Below are positions 8,608-17,893 of a DNA stretch of 64,000 bases, in pieces. A model generated the notes under the pieces. The model did no database searches. It was given only the letters and a program-made list of their open reading frames with translations, and was not told the DNA's origin. How positions within the stretch are numbered: the first letter of the stretch is position 1; every line of letters starts with the position of its first letter. The position numbers and the translations under genes were made by a program. The stretch comes from Streptomyces cynarae (GTDB lineage: Bacteria; Actinomycetota; Actinomycetes; Streptomycetales; Streptomycetaceae), in contig NZ_CP106793.1 in the NCBI RefSeq assembly GCF_025642135.1, forward strand, positions 3,331,001 through 3,395,000. Direction: 5' to 3'.

Positions 8608-9956
8608 CCGTGTTCGCCCCGCCGGGCAGGGACTTCGACCCGGGGGCCGCGGCCTCCCGGGCCACCGAGGCGATCCTGAGCGACACGCTGCACGGTGCGC
8701 ACCGAGGGGTCGTGGTCGACTCGCCGCCGGGCGCCGGGAAGTCGACGCTGGTCGTCCGCGCCGCGCTGGAACTCGCGTCCGCCGGACGGCCGTTGATGGT
8801 GATCGCCCAGACGAACGCACAGGTCGACGACCTGGTGCTGCGGCTGGCCGAGAAGGAACCGGGCCTCCCCGTCGGGCGGCTGCACAGCAGCGACCCGGAC
8901 CCGTACGACAAGGCGCTCGACGACCTGCCGAACGTACGCAAGTCGGCCAAGGCGGGCGACCTGGCGGGCCTGGACGTGGTGATCTCCACCGCCGCCAAGT
9001 GGGCCCACGTCAAGGACGTCGAGCCGTGGCGGCACGCCATCGTGGACGAGGCGTACCAGATGCGCTCGGACGCGCTGCTGGCGGTGGCGGGCCTGTTCGA
9101 GCGCGCGCTGTTCGTCGGCGACCCGGGGCAGCTTGACCCGTTCGCGATCGTCGGCGCGGAGCAGTGGGCGGGGCTGTCGTACGACCCGTCGGCATCCGCC
9201 GTGACCACCCTGCTGGCCCACAATCCGGAGCTGCCGCAGCACCGGCTGCCTGTGTCGTGGCGGCTGCCGGCGTCGGCGGCGCCCCTGGTGTCGGAGGCCT
9301 TCTACCCGTACACGCCGTTCCGCAGCGGCACGGACCACGGGGACCGGCGGCTGACCTTCGCGGTCGCGTCGGACGGCTCGGGCCCCGACCGGGTGATCGA
9401 CGAGGCCGCCGAGTCCGGCTGGGGGCTGCTGGAGCTGCCCGCCCGGCACACCCCGCGGACGGACCCGGAGGCGGTGCGGGCGGTCGCCACGGTCGTACGG
9501 CGTCTCCTCGACCGGGGCGGGGCGGCGGTCTCGGAGCGGGCGGAGGAGCCGGCACCGCTGACCGCGGACCGGATCGCGGTCGGCACCGCGCACCGGGACC
9601 AGGCGGCGGCGGTGCGCTCCGCGCTGGCGGACCTCGGGGTGCCGGACGTCACGGTGGACACGGCCAACCGACTGCAGGGCCGGGAGTTCGATGTGACGGT
9701 GGTGCTGCATCCCCTGTCCGGCCGCCCGGACGCGACGGCGTTCCACCTGGAGACCGGCCGCCTGTGCGTGCTGGCGTCCCGGCACCGGCACGCGTGCATC
9801 GTGGTGTGCCGCGCGGGGGTGACGGAACTCCTGGACGACCATCCGTCGACGGAGCCGGTGCAGCTGGGGGTGACGGTGAAGTTTCCCGACGGGTGGGAGG
9901 CGAATCACGCGGTGCTGGCGCATCTGGCCGAACACCGGGTGGCGTGGCGCCCGTGA
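8604..9956 (+). CDS. SF1 (Dna2/Upf1-like) helicase or ATPase
   Basis: 450 aa. Motif I Walker A S-P-P-G-A-G-K-S-T at 40-48, motif Ia A-Q-T-N-A-Q at 69-74, motif II I-V-D-E-A-Y-Q at 146-152, motif III V-G-D-P-G-Q-L-D-P at 172-180, then V-S-W-R-L-P (motif IV region), V-D-T-A-N-R-L-Q-G-R-E-F-D (motif V, about 350-362) and L-A-S-R-H-R-H-A (motif VI) near 390. Order and residues fit SF1B helicases such as Dna2, Upf1 and RecD2. Paired with an Fe-S RecB-type nuclease two genes upstream, it recreates a split Dna2-like helicase-nuclease. The GTG start overlaps the previous stop (GTGA). Expected to move on or unwind DNA during repair or defence. Confidence 0.85.
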   Translation: MTVFAPPGRDFDPGAAASRATEAILSDTLHGAHRGVVVDSPPGAGKSTLVVRAALELASAGRPLMVIAQTNAQVDDLVLRLAEKEPGLPVGRLHSSDPDPYDKALDDLPNVRKSAKAGDLAGLDVVISTAAKWAHVKDVEPWRHAIVDEAYQMRSDALLAVAGLFERALFVGDPGQLDPFAIVGAEQWAGLSYDPSASAVTTLLAHNPELPQHRLPVSWRLPASAAPLVSEAFYPYTPFRSGTDHGDRRLTFAVASDGSGPDRVIDEAAESGWGLLELPARHTPRTDPEAVRAVATVVRRLLDRGGAAVSERAEEPAPLTADRIAVGTAHRDQAAAVRSALADLGVPDVTVDTANRLQGREFDVTVVLHPLSGRPDATAFHLETGRLCVLASRHRHACIVVCRAGVTELLDDHPSTEPVQLGVTVKFPDGWEANHAVLAHLAEHRVAWRP

Positions 9957-10075
9957 CCGACCCGGGCCGGGACGGCGCCCCCGCTCACACCGCTGCGCCC
10001 TTGCGTCGGCGCGCGACAATGGACGGTGGCCCACCCGAACCGGGCGCCACCCGAACCGTACGAGGAGGACAAGAC

Positions 10076-10441
10076 ATGGCGGAGCCCACGCCGCGTCGGA
10101 ACGAGCCGCGGCTACGCCCCGCGCCCTTGCTCTTCGAGCCCGCGGAGGCGGCCTCCGACCCGGAACACTTCTTCGCCCTGGAGTCGATCGACGACCCGCG
10201 GGCGCTGCTGGCGCGCGCCACGGAGCTGACGCAGGCGTTTCGCGCGGCCACGGACCGGGCGGTGGAGTACCAGGCGATCGCCGCGGCCCAGCTCGCCGAC
10301 CCGCGCCGTTTCGACCGGCTGACGCCGGCGGCGATCGCCGAGCAGGCGGAGTGGACCGAGGACTACGCGAAGAAGATGGTGGAGTTCGGGCGGGACCTGC
10401 TCCGCGGGGTCGACTCGAACGGACCGGAAAGCCTGGGCTGA
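10076..10441 (+). CDS. Small helical hypothetical protein
   Basis: 121 aa, not recognised. ATG at 10076 follows a strong GAGGAGG ribosome site (10062-10068). The N-terminal 30 residues are basic and Pro-rich; the rest is predicted helical with many Ala, Glu and Arg and no Cys, and ends in a helix (W-T-E-D-Y-A-K-K-M-V-E-F-G-R-D). It lies 119 bases after the helicase, on the same strand, with its own good start, so it may be a trailing member of the cassette or an independent gene. No catalytic motif can be seen. Confidence 0.7.
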   Translation: MAEPTPRRNEPRLRPAPLLFEPAEAASDPEHFFALESIDDPRALLARATELTQAFRAATDRAVEYQAIAAAQLADPRRFDRLTPAAIAEQAEWTEDYAKKMVEFGRDLLRGVDSNGPESLG

Positions 10442-10583
10442 CCGGGTCGGCCCACTGCGCCGACGACATCGAATGATCATGCGGCATATGCCGGGCCGCA
10501 CCTTACCCCCTCTCGCACCCTTCCGTCCCCGTTTTCCGCAACCCTCGGAGACCGACCGCTCACGCCGGGTAGATCTGTTTCCC

Positions 10584-11192
10584 ATGAGCAGTCGAACGCC
10601 GTCCATAGAAGCCTGTCGCGACGTCTGCGGTGTCACCTCCGAGGGCGCCGCCTGGCTCGCCTCGGCGGGAACGAATCCGCGCAGCACCCTCGCCCTCTGG
10701 GCGGACCGCCCCACCGCCCCGGTGGTCCTGCCGTGCGGCACCGCGTTCGACGTCGTCAACACCCCCGCGATCTTCGGACGGCGGATGCTCGATCGGCTCT
10801 GGGACGAGGGTCCCGGCTCCGGGCCCGTCGCCGTCCACAGGGGCCGCACCCTGCTGTTCACGGCGCCCGGCACGGCACGGCGACTGCCGGCGCTGCTCGA
10901 CTGGGAGGAGTGGGGCGGCCGTACGCCCAAGATCCCTCCACTGTTGTGCCACGGGATCGGCGACGCGGTGACGGTGCCCGCCGTCCACCCGGCCGACCCC
11001 GCCGCCACCAGGCTCGATTCCCGCTGGCTGGTCGCCCCCGACACCCGTCGGCCCTGGCTGCCCGGGCCGGAGATCATCCTCTGGGCAGCCGTCCGAGCCG
11101 CCCGCGCGGCGACCTCCGCCCCCGTACGCATATCGATTTTTCCTCCCGCGGACCAGGATGCTAAGGTCTACGACGTCAGCAGGCGCCGCTAG
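10584..11192 (+). CDS. Primase/polymerase-domain-like protein; 3' end overlaps a tRNA gene
   Basis: 202 aa. The pattern G-A-A-W-L-A-S-A-G ... V-V-L-P-C-G-T-A-F-D-V-V-N ... P-G-P-E-I-I-L-W-A resembles short Streptomyces proteins annotated as bifunctional DNA primase/polymerase N-terminal (AEP) domain. I do not see a full set of catalytic acidic residues, so activity is doubtful. An ATG at 10584 is chosen; upstream there is no GGAGG, but TAGATC sits 9 bases ahead, so a leaderless message is possible. The TAG stop (11190-11192) lies within the 5' part of tRNA-Lys, giving a 10-base overlap. The tRNA promoter must therefore lie inside this coding sequence. Confidence 0.6.
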   Translation: MSSRTPSIEACRDVCGVTSEGAAWLASAGTNPRSTLALWADRPTAPVVLPCGTAFDVVNTPAIFGRRMLDRLWDEGPGSGPVAVHRGRTLLFTAPGTARRLPALLDWEEWGGRTPKIPPLLCHGIGDAVTVPAVHPADPAATRLDSRWLVAPDTRRPWLPGPEIILWAAVRAARAATSAPVRISIFPPADQDAKVYDVSRRR

Positions 11193-11256
11193 CTCAGTTG
11201 GTTAGAGCAGCTGACTCTTAATCAGCGGGTCCGGGGTTCGAGTCCCTGGCGGCGCA
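11183..11256 (+). tRNA. tRNA-Lys(CTT), copy 1
   Basis: 74 nt, CCA not encoded. Acceptor stem GCGCCGC (11183-11189) pairs with GCGGCGC (11249-11255), discriminator A. Anticodon stem GCTGA/TCAGC encloses loop CTCTTAA with anticodon CTT, reading AAG. T arm contains GGTTCGAGTCC. Identical to the genes at 23105 and 27361. AAG is the dominant Lys codon in GC-rich genomes, so several copies are plausible. Confidence 0.97.
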
Positions 11257-11262
11257 CGATGG

Positions 11263-11316
11263 CGATGGCGAGGCGTGTTCGCGGAAAGCGCGAACCGTCT
11301 CGCCATCGTCGTTTTC
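11263..11316 (+). terminator. Rho-independent terminator of tRNA-Lys copy 1
   Basis: 21-bp stem: the 5' arm begins CGATGGCGAGGCG (11263-11283), GAAA tetraloop, and the 3' arm ends CTCGCCATCG (11288-11308), with two G-U or mismatched positions. It is followed by TCGTTTT. Very strong intrinsic terminator just after the tRNA. Confidence 0.9.
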
Positions 11317-11794
11317 CGCACGACTTCGCCGCGCGCCGCGGGGGCTTCGCCACCCACACCCCCCTTCAGGTCGGCTGCCGTCGCCGCCTGGCGTGCACGG
11401 CGCCCAACCGGCACACGCCCCGCCTGTGCGGCGAAGTGCAGCACATCTGCGTTTTCTGTTGCACGCCAGGAGAGACACGTCCCGCCGACCGCGAACGACC
11501 TCCACGCCCCACCGACCACACGCCACTGCCCACCCACCGGCCCCACAGCCACCGCATGCCGGCACCCACCCACCGACCGCACGCCGCTGAACCCACCCGG
11601 CGTGCAGGCGAGGCGCGACCGCGCCCCGTCCCCCGGGCACAACGCAGCCCACGCGCAGGTCGCCCGACCTGGCCACCCGTTCCTCCGGGCCGCTCGCTCG
11701 CTTCTCCCCCGCGGACGCACGACCCTGACAAAGAAGCGAGCGGCCCAACAGCCACTTCACCCACGCAGTCAGCTTTCACCCTCACCATCACCCC
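11317..11794. other. Non-coding stretch between tRNA-Lys 1 and the M6 peptidase gene
   Basis: About 480 bp, C-rich, with no convincing gene on either strand. The first 55 bp belong to the long direct repeat. Near its right end GGGCCGCTCGCT (from 11687) and AGCGAGCGGCCC (to 11746) form an inverted repeat with a ~27-base loop; it lies downstream of the leftward M6 peptidase gene and may be its terminator. Confidence 0.5.
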
Positions 11795-13165
11795 TCACCC
11801 CTTCGTGATCCGCACAGTCCACCCCCCAGAAGCCGTCCTCCCCTCCACCTCCACCCGCACCCCCTCCCCCGGCACCGTGAAGGTCTCGCCCTCCCGGACC
11901 GGAGCGTCCGCCAGAGGCGGGTACACCGATGTGCCGGCGCAGGCCGAGCTGTGCGGGTGCGCGTCCAGGACCTCCACCGGCCCGCCCCCGGACTCCGTCT
12001 CGCCGCGCACCCGGTAGACGAGGACCCCCTGGGTGCAGGCCGCGCTGTCGTTGCCCACCGCCCCGCGCGCCTCGATGGCCAGCACACTGTCGGGCCCCGT
12101 CCGCACCACCGCCAGCTTGGTTCCGTGCCCCGACCCGAACGCCTCCACCCCTCGCGCCGGCGCACCCGCCGCACCCGCGCTCACCGGCACCTGCGGCACC
12201 CCGGTCGGCCCCGCGGCCACCGGCTCCAGCGTCAGCCGCGTGCTGCCCGGAGCCCGTACGCACACCACCTGGCTCTCGTCCAGCCACCCCAGCTTCCACT
12301 TGTGCCAGGCGAAGAGATCCGGGGCCAGTCCGAACTGGCTGCCCATGAGGTCCCAGTCGCCGACGTAGGTGTCCCAGTCCCCCTTGCCGTCGGTCGGACG
12401 GTGGTACAGGTCGGGCAGGTCGAACACATGGCCTGTCTCATGGGCGAGGACGAGCTGGTCCGGCGGATGCTTCTCGAAGACCGTGACCACCCGGCGGATG
12501 TCCCTGCCGTCGGCCCGCAGCGGGCTGTCGAGGTTCACCACCTTCGTGGCGTCCGAGTCGACGCCGGGCGCGTCCGGGTCGGCCACGAGGTACACGATGT
12601 CGTACCGGGAGAAGTCGACGTCCTTGTCGGCCGCGGCGAGCGCGTCGCGCAGATAGGTGGCCCGGCTCTCGATGCTCCAGTCGCGTCGTATGGCGTAGGA
12701 GGTGGACGGGTGCGGCATCCGGATCCAGTGGTCCACCGGATGGGGACGCAGCGTGAACCGGCCATAGGACGCGCGTTCGAAGAAGCGGCTGGTGTCCGGG
12801 AAGTAGTCACCGGTCAGCTCGGCCGGCGTGGTCGCCGGTGTCGCGTCCGGGAAGGACAGGAAGACCAGGACCGCGTCCAGCGCGCGGGTGGGGCGCGTGT
12901 AGGCGGCGTTCCAGGTGTCGACGCCCTCGGAGTGGTGCGCCCGGCTGCGGGCGATCTGGCAGGCCGCGGCCAGGGGTTCGACCAGCGCCGGGCCCGTCAC
13001 GAGCGAGGTCGCGACCAGCGCGGTCATCGACGTGGCGAGGGCCGCGCTGCTGCGCAGGACGGGTGACGCGCCCCGGGAGAACCCCTTCAGGGTCTCGCGG
13101 GTGAGCCCCGTGAGGGGGAGCGGACGCGGCACGTCGACCTCCGGGTGCAGTTCTCGGAACTCCAC
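11795..13165 (-). CDS. M6-family (immune-inhibitor-A-like) zinc metalloprotease
   Basis: 456 aa. H-E-T-G-H-V-F-D-L-P-D at about 242-252 is the zinc motif (HExxH with following Asp) of M6 peptidases, and W-D-L-M-G-S-Q-F about 25 residues later is the family's Met-turn/Gly region. Residues 38-68 form a hydrophobic Ala/Val segment, read as a late signal or anchor, so the enzyme is probably secreted. The C-terminal ~190 residues are beta-rich, as expected for the accessory domains. GTG at 13165 is preferred to the upstream ATG because the extra 61 residues are unlike a real N-terminus and overlap the promoter region. Substrate proteins are unknown. Confidence 0.8.
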   Translation of the reverse strand: MEFRELHPEVDVPRPLPLTGLTRETLKGFSRGASPVLRSSAALATSMTALVATSLVTGPALVEPLAAACQIARSRAHHSEGVDTWNAAYTRPTRALDAVLVFLSFPDATPATTPAELTGDYFPDTSRFFERASYGRFTLRPHPVDHWIRMPHPSTSYAIRRDWSIESRATYLRDALAAADKDVDFSRYDIVYLVADPDAPGVDSDATKVVNLDSPLRADGRDIRRVVTVFEKHPPDQLVLAHETGHVFDLPDLYHRPTDGKGDWDTYVGDWDLMGSQFGLAPDLFAWHKWKLGWLDESQVVCVRAPGSTRLTLEPVAAGPTGVPQVPVSAGAAGAPARGVEAFGSGHGTKLAVVRTGPDSVLAIEARGAVGNDSAACTQGVLVYRVRGETESGGGPVEVLDAHPHSSACAGTSVYPPLADAPVREGETFTVPGEGVRVEVEGRTASGGWTVRITKG

Positions 13166-13596
13166 CCCCAGCCTGGTCTTACTTGTATTACTACGTCCTG
13201 TTTGTCTGCCCCGGAAGGGTGAGAGGCCATCAGCCAGGGGATGAGCCAGGAGGGATCCGCGACGGCCGCGGGAGGGGCAGTGCGGGGCGGGAGCGCACGA
13301 CGGCGCACGAGCGCCAAGGGGGCGGCCGACATGCGCCGACGCCCCCAATACTCACGGAACGTCACAGCCATGGGCGGCCTGATGGACCGGGGTCCGGCAC
13401 GGGCAGAAACGATCTGTCAGAACACGCGCTCGCCGCGGGACACTGGACATCGGCTGGAAGGCCTTTGGGTCAGCCTCTATGATCGGCACACTTTCCTGCA
13501 CGAACACGGCTTGTACGGCCGCCCACCTTGCGGCCGTCGACCCCGACGAGACCCAAGAGATCCGTACGAAGAACGAGTGCACTGCGGGAGCGAGCG
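13166..13596. other. Divergent intergenic region M6 peptidase / cdgA
   Basis: 431 bp without a convincing gene. Near the peptidase start the sequence is unusually A/T-rich (13180-13200), a likely leftward promoter. Nearer cdgA, CTGGAA (13454-13459), 17 bases, TATGAT (13477-13482) forms a good rightward promoter, giving a leader of about 108 bases. Inside the leader ACGGCCGC (13515-13522) and GCGGCCGT (13530-13537) form a perfect 8-bp stem with a 7-base loop. In S. coelicolor cdgA is a BldD target; I could not fix a BldD site by eye. Confidence 0.55.
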
Positions 13597-15567
13597 GTGA
13601 GCGGAACGTCCGATGGGCCGGCGCCCGCGGCAGACCTCGTCGGCCCGGCCATCACAGAGAGTTACGACACCACGTCATCCGGTACGTCCCAGCCATCACC
13701 CCTTTCCGACGACCCACCCCTCACCTCCGAAGACCGACTCCTGAACCCGCCCGTCGAGGCGCCCTCTCCCACGCCGTCCGTCGACGCACCACCCCTGACC
13801 CCGGCCGCCGACCAGCCACCCTTCTCCCCGGCCACCGGGCCCCAACCGGTCTCGTTCGGCGCCGCGTTCACCGCCGCGCCGCTCGCCATGGCGGTCGTCG
13901 ACCGGGAGGGCCTGGTCGTCACCGCCAACGGGACGATGGGCTCACTGCTCGGGACCGGCGCGGAAGCGCTGGTCGGCAAGGTCGCCGCCGACCTGCTGGA
14001 CCTGTCCTCGGACGCCCGTACCTGGCACGCCTACCGCGAGGTACTGCGCGGACGCCAGGCCAAGCTTCGCTGCACGCGCCGCGTCAAACACCCCGACGGG
14101 CACTCCCTGTGGGCCCAGGTGACCGTGACGCCGCTGCCCGAGGCCGAGAAGGCGGTCCTGCTCTCCGTCGCCGACATCAGCGTCCGCCGTGAACTCCAGG
14201 CGCGGCTACGGCACTTGCAGATGCACGACCCGGTGACCCGGCTGCCCAACCGGACGCTGTTCTTCGAACGCCTGTCGGCCGCGCTGGAGGCGGATTCGTA
14301 CGAGGAGAGCGGCACCGGCCGGATCGGGCTGTGCTACCTGGACCTCGACGGCTTCAAGGCGGTCAACGACACCCTCGGCCACCGCGTCGGCGACCGGCTG
14401 CTCGCGGCCGTCGCGGAGCGTCTGACCCACTGCGCGGACGAGGCGGGCCACGGGCGGCCCACGACTCCCCTGGTGGCCCGACTGGGCGGCGACGAGTTCG
14501 CGCTCCTCGTCGAGGACTCCACGGGCACCGAGCAACTGGCCGAACTGGCCGAGTCGGTGCTCAAGGCGATCCAGGAGCCGTTCGACCTGTCCGGGCAGCG
14601 GCTGTCGGTGTCGGCGTCCATCGGCGTCGTGGAGCGGCACGCGGCCGGCACGAGCGCGACCGGCCTGATGCAGGCGGCCGATACGACGCTGTACTGGGCG
14701 AAGGCAGACGGCAAGGCCCGCTGGACGCTGTTCGATCCGGAGCGCAACGCACACCGGATGACCCGCCAGGCGCTGTCCTCGGGGCTGCGGCCGGCCATCG
14801 AACGGGGTGAATTCGCCCTGGAGTACCAACCGTTGGTCGGTATGGAGGACGGACGGGTGCGCGGGGTGGAGGCGCTGGTGCGCTGGCATCACCCTCAGTT
14901 CGGCACCTTGACGCCGAATCGGTTCATCGGACTGGCGGAGGAGGACGGCTCGATCGTCCAGCTCGGGCGCTGGGCGCTGAAGACGGCCTGCCGACAGGCG
15001 CGCCGCTGGCAGCTGGAACGCCCGGACGAGCCGCCGCTCTTCGTCAGCGTGAACGTGGCGGTGCGCCAGGTCTGGGACTCGGACCTGGTGGCGGACGTGG
15101 CGGAGACCCTGACGGAGACCGGACTCGCCCCGCATCTGCTCCAGTTGGAGCTGACCGAGTCCGCGGTCATGGGTTCGGCCGGTCGTCCGCTCCAGGCGCT
15201 CCAGGCGCTCAGCGAGATGGGGGTGCGCATCGCGATCGACGACTTCGGCACCGGGTACTCCAACCTGGCCTACCTCAGCCGGCTGCCGGTGTCCGTGCTG
15301 AAACTGGACGGGTCGTTCGTCCGGGGTTTCCAGTACGAGGGCACGGACGCGCATCCGAACCCGGCCGACGAGGTCATCGTGGAGGCCATGATCCAGCTCG
15401 CCCACCGGCTGGGCCTGACGGTCACCGCGGAGTGCGTGGAAACCTCGGCCCAGGCCACCCGCCTGCGCCGCATCGGCTGCGACACCGGGCAGGGGTGGCT
15501 GTACTCACGTCCGGTGCCGCCGGACCGGATTACGGAGCTGGTCGAAGGAGAAGGGTGCCGCAAGTGA
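13597..15567 (+). CDS. cdgA: PAS-GGDEF-EAL cyclic-di-GMP turnover protein
   Basis: 656 aa, cytoplasmic. A Pro/Ser-rich N-terminus (1-85) is followed by a PAS-like domain (about 90-200), a GGDEF domain with intact R-L-G-G-D-E-F (295-301) and an EAL domain with E-A-L-V-R-W (425-430), the D-D-F-G-T-G-Y-S motif and E-C-V-E-T. Both catalytic halves look intact, so it could make and degrade c-di-GMP, the signal that loads BldD and blocks sporulation in Streptomyces. Domain order, lack of membrane spans and neighbourhood match S. coelicolor CdgA (SCO2817). GTG at 13597 follows GGGAG. The GGDEF inhibitory I-site (RxxD) is not obvious. Confidence 0.8.
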   Translation: MSGTSDGPAPAADLVGPAITESYDTTSSGTSQPSPLSDDPPLTSEDRLLNPPVEAPSPTPSVDAPPLTPAADQPPFSPATGPQPVSFGAAFTAAPLAMAVVDREGLVVTANGTMGSLLGTGAEALVGKVAADLLDLSSDARTWHAYREVLRGRQAKLRCTRRVKHPDGHSLWAQVTVTPLPEAEKAVLLSVADISVRRELQARLRHLQMHDPVTRLPNRTLFFERLSAALEADSYEESGTGRIGLCYLDLDGFKAVNDTLGHRVGDRLLAAVAERLTHCADEAGHGRPTTPLVARLGGDEFALLVEDSTGTEQLAELAESVLKAIQEPFDLSGQRLSVSASIGVVERHAAGTSATGLMQAADTTLYWAKADGKARWTLFDPERNAHRMTRQALSSGLRPAIERGEFALEYQPLVGMEDGRVRGVEALVRWHHPQFGTLTPNRFIGLAEEDGSIVQLGRWALKTACRQARRWQLERPDEPPLFVSVNVAVRQVWDSDLVADVAETLTETGLAPHLLQLELTESAVMGSAGRPLQALQALSEMGVRIAIDDFGTGYSNLAYLSRLPVSVLKLDGSFVRGFQYEGTDAHPNPADEVIVEAMIQLAHRLGLTVTAECVETSAQATRLRRIGCDTGQGWLYSRPVPPDRITELVEGEGCRK

Positions 15568-15631
15568 GCCCGTCCGGCATTTGAGGACGGGGCCGTTCAG
15601 GTCGAAGGGCGTCTGGGGGCGCAGCCCTCAA

Positions 15632-15676
15632 GGACGGCGCCCCCAGGGACGGCACCCCCAGGGACGGCGCCCCAGG
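15632..15676. repeat. 15-bp tandem repeat, three units
   Basis: GGACGGCGCCCCCAG repeated three times with single-base changes, between the convergent cdgA and monooxygenase genes. Just before it, GCCCGTCCGGCATTTGAGGACGG resembles a common Streptomyces intergenic motif (CCGTCC and GGACGG arms), probably a bidirectional terminator. Confidence 0.6.
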
Positions 15677-15686
15677 ACCGGGAACC

Positions 15687-16772
<1,086 letters not shown>

Positions 16773-16933
16773 TGCTGTGCCTCCTGCGTGAGCGTCGCGT
16801 CTCTCACACGCCTAACAGGAGACGGTCCCCGGTTATTCCCGCCACCCCCTGGCGGTCTCGGCGCCGGAGACCACCGCCCGGACAACCGGACTCCGAGGCC
16901 CCGGCCCCGTGGACCCCGCTCCCGGCACTCCCC

Positions 16934-17662
16934 CTACACCTGCACCACCGGCTCCCTGGTGAACAGCGTCCCCAGGCTCGGCGCGTTCACCCGGCGGTCC
17001 ACCAGGCGCAGCGCCTCCCACACCGTGACCTGGTTCGCAGTGAGGACCGGTTTGGCCAGGTCCTTCTCCAGGGCCGTCAGGTGCGCGGCGGTGTGCAGGG
17101 CGGTGTCCGGGATCAGGACCGCGTCCGCGTCGGCGTGGTCGCCCGCGCGGGCCAGCGCCAGGACCTCATCGCCCCAGGTGGCCACCTGCGCCGCCGCTCC
17201 GGCGTCGGCGCCGTGGACCGCGACCACCTCCGCACCGGCCGCCCGCAGGAAGGAGGCGAACTCCTGCGCCACGTCGTCCGGATACGTCGCCGCGACGGCC
17301 AGCCGCCGCGCCCCGATCTCCCGCGCGGCGTGCACGAAGCCGAACGCCGTGGACGACGCCGGCATCCCCGCGGTGCGTGCGAGGGTGCGCACCTGCTCGT
17401 GGGCGCCCTCCCAGCCGCGCAGGAAGCTGCCGCTGGTGCACGCCCACACCACCGCCTCGGCGCCCGCGAGCCGCAGCTCCTGAGCGCTCGAGGCGAGCCG
17501 CTGCGGCGAGCCCATCTCCCGGAGCAGGTCGGCGCGGTGCGCGTCCTCGCCGACGTCGGTGTGCACGAGATCCACCCGGATGTCGCCGGCCAGCAACTGC
17601 TCGATGCGCGGATAGTCGTCCTCGGCGAAGTGGCCCGGGTAGAGGAATCCGAGTGCGGTCAT
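16934..17662 (-). CDS. Asp/Glu racemase-superfamily protein, maleate-isomerase/EutA-like
   Basis: 242 aa. Fold markers of the arylmalonate decarboxylase/maleate isomerase group: L-G-F-L-Y-P-G-H near the start, A-V-V-W-A-C-T-S-G-S-F near 70-80 (first catalytic Cys) and a second site P-D-T-A-L-H-T near 195-201 where the family usually has Cys-Thr/Gly. Here the second Cys is Asp, so chemistry may differ from maleate isomerases. Proteins of this family next to ectoine importers are called EutA, but that role is unproven. ATG at 17662 follows AGGAAGG; the TTG two codons upstream is less likely. Divergent from the hydroxyacid dehydrogenase beside the ehu genes. Confidence 0.75.
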   Translation of the reverse strand: MTALGFLYPGHFAEDDYPRIEQLLAGDIRVDLVHTDVGEDAHRADLLREMGSPQRLASSAQELRLAGAEAVVWACTSGSFLRGWEGAHEQVRTLARTAGMPASSTAFGFVHAAREIGARRLAVAATYPDDVAQEFASFLRAAGAEVVAVHGADAGAAAQVATWGDEVLALARAGDHADADAVLIPDTALHTAAHLTALEKDLAKPVLTANQVTVWEALRLVDRRVNAPSLGTLFTREPVVQV

Positions 17663-17893
17663 GCCCAACCTTCCTGTTCGTCGGCGGTACGGGTCCCCGG
17701 TGTGCCGCCGTGTCGAGCAGAGCCTGCCGGTGACCCATGGCGCGGGTACCCAGGTGAGGCGGAGCCGTCCCCCTCATCACCTGGTCGGTCGTGTTGACGG
17801 CACCGTGCCGGGGTGCGACCGTGGTCGATCCGCGCACGTCGGACGCCCCGTCGGCCGCTGTCGGCCGCCGCCGAACTCGAGGAACGGTTCCGC

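Larger units (their letters stand above)
11175..11372. repeat. Long direct repeat, copy 1 (tRNA-Lys plus terminator and flank)
   Basis: About 198 bp beginning GTCAGCAG, including the whole tRNA-Lys gene, its terminator hairpin and a further ~55 bp ending CTTCAGGTC. It matches 27353-27549 with only three or four differences. Identity beyond the tRNA and terminator shows a recent duplication or ongoing gene conversion. The second tRNA-Lys at 23105 does not share the downstream flank. Confidence 0.85.

Noticed and set aside
11259..12017. Identical short ORFs after tRNA-Lys copies 1 and 3 (also at 27437)
   Set aside because: They only reflect the duplicated terminator and flank; no ribosome site and the products diverge where the repeat ends.
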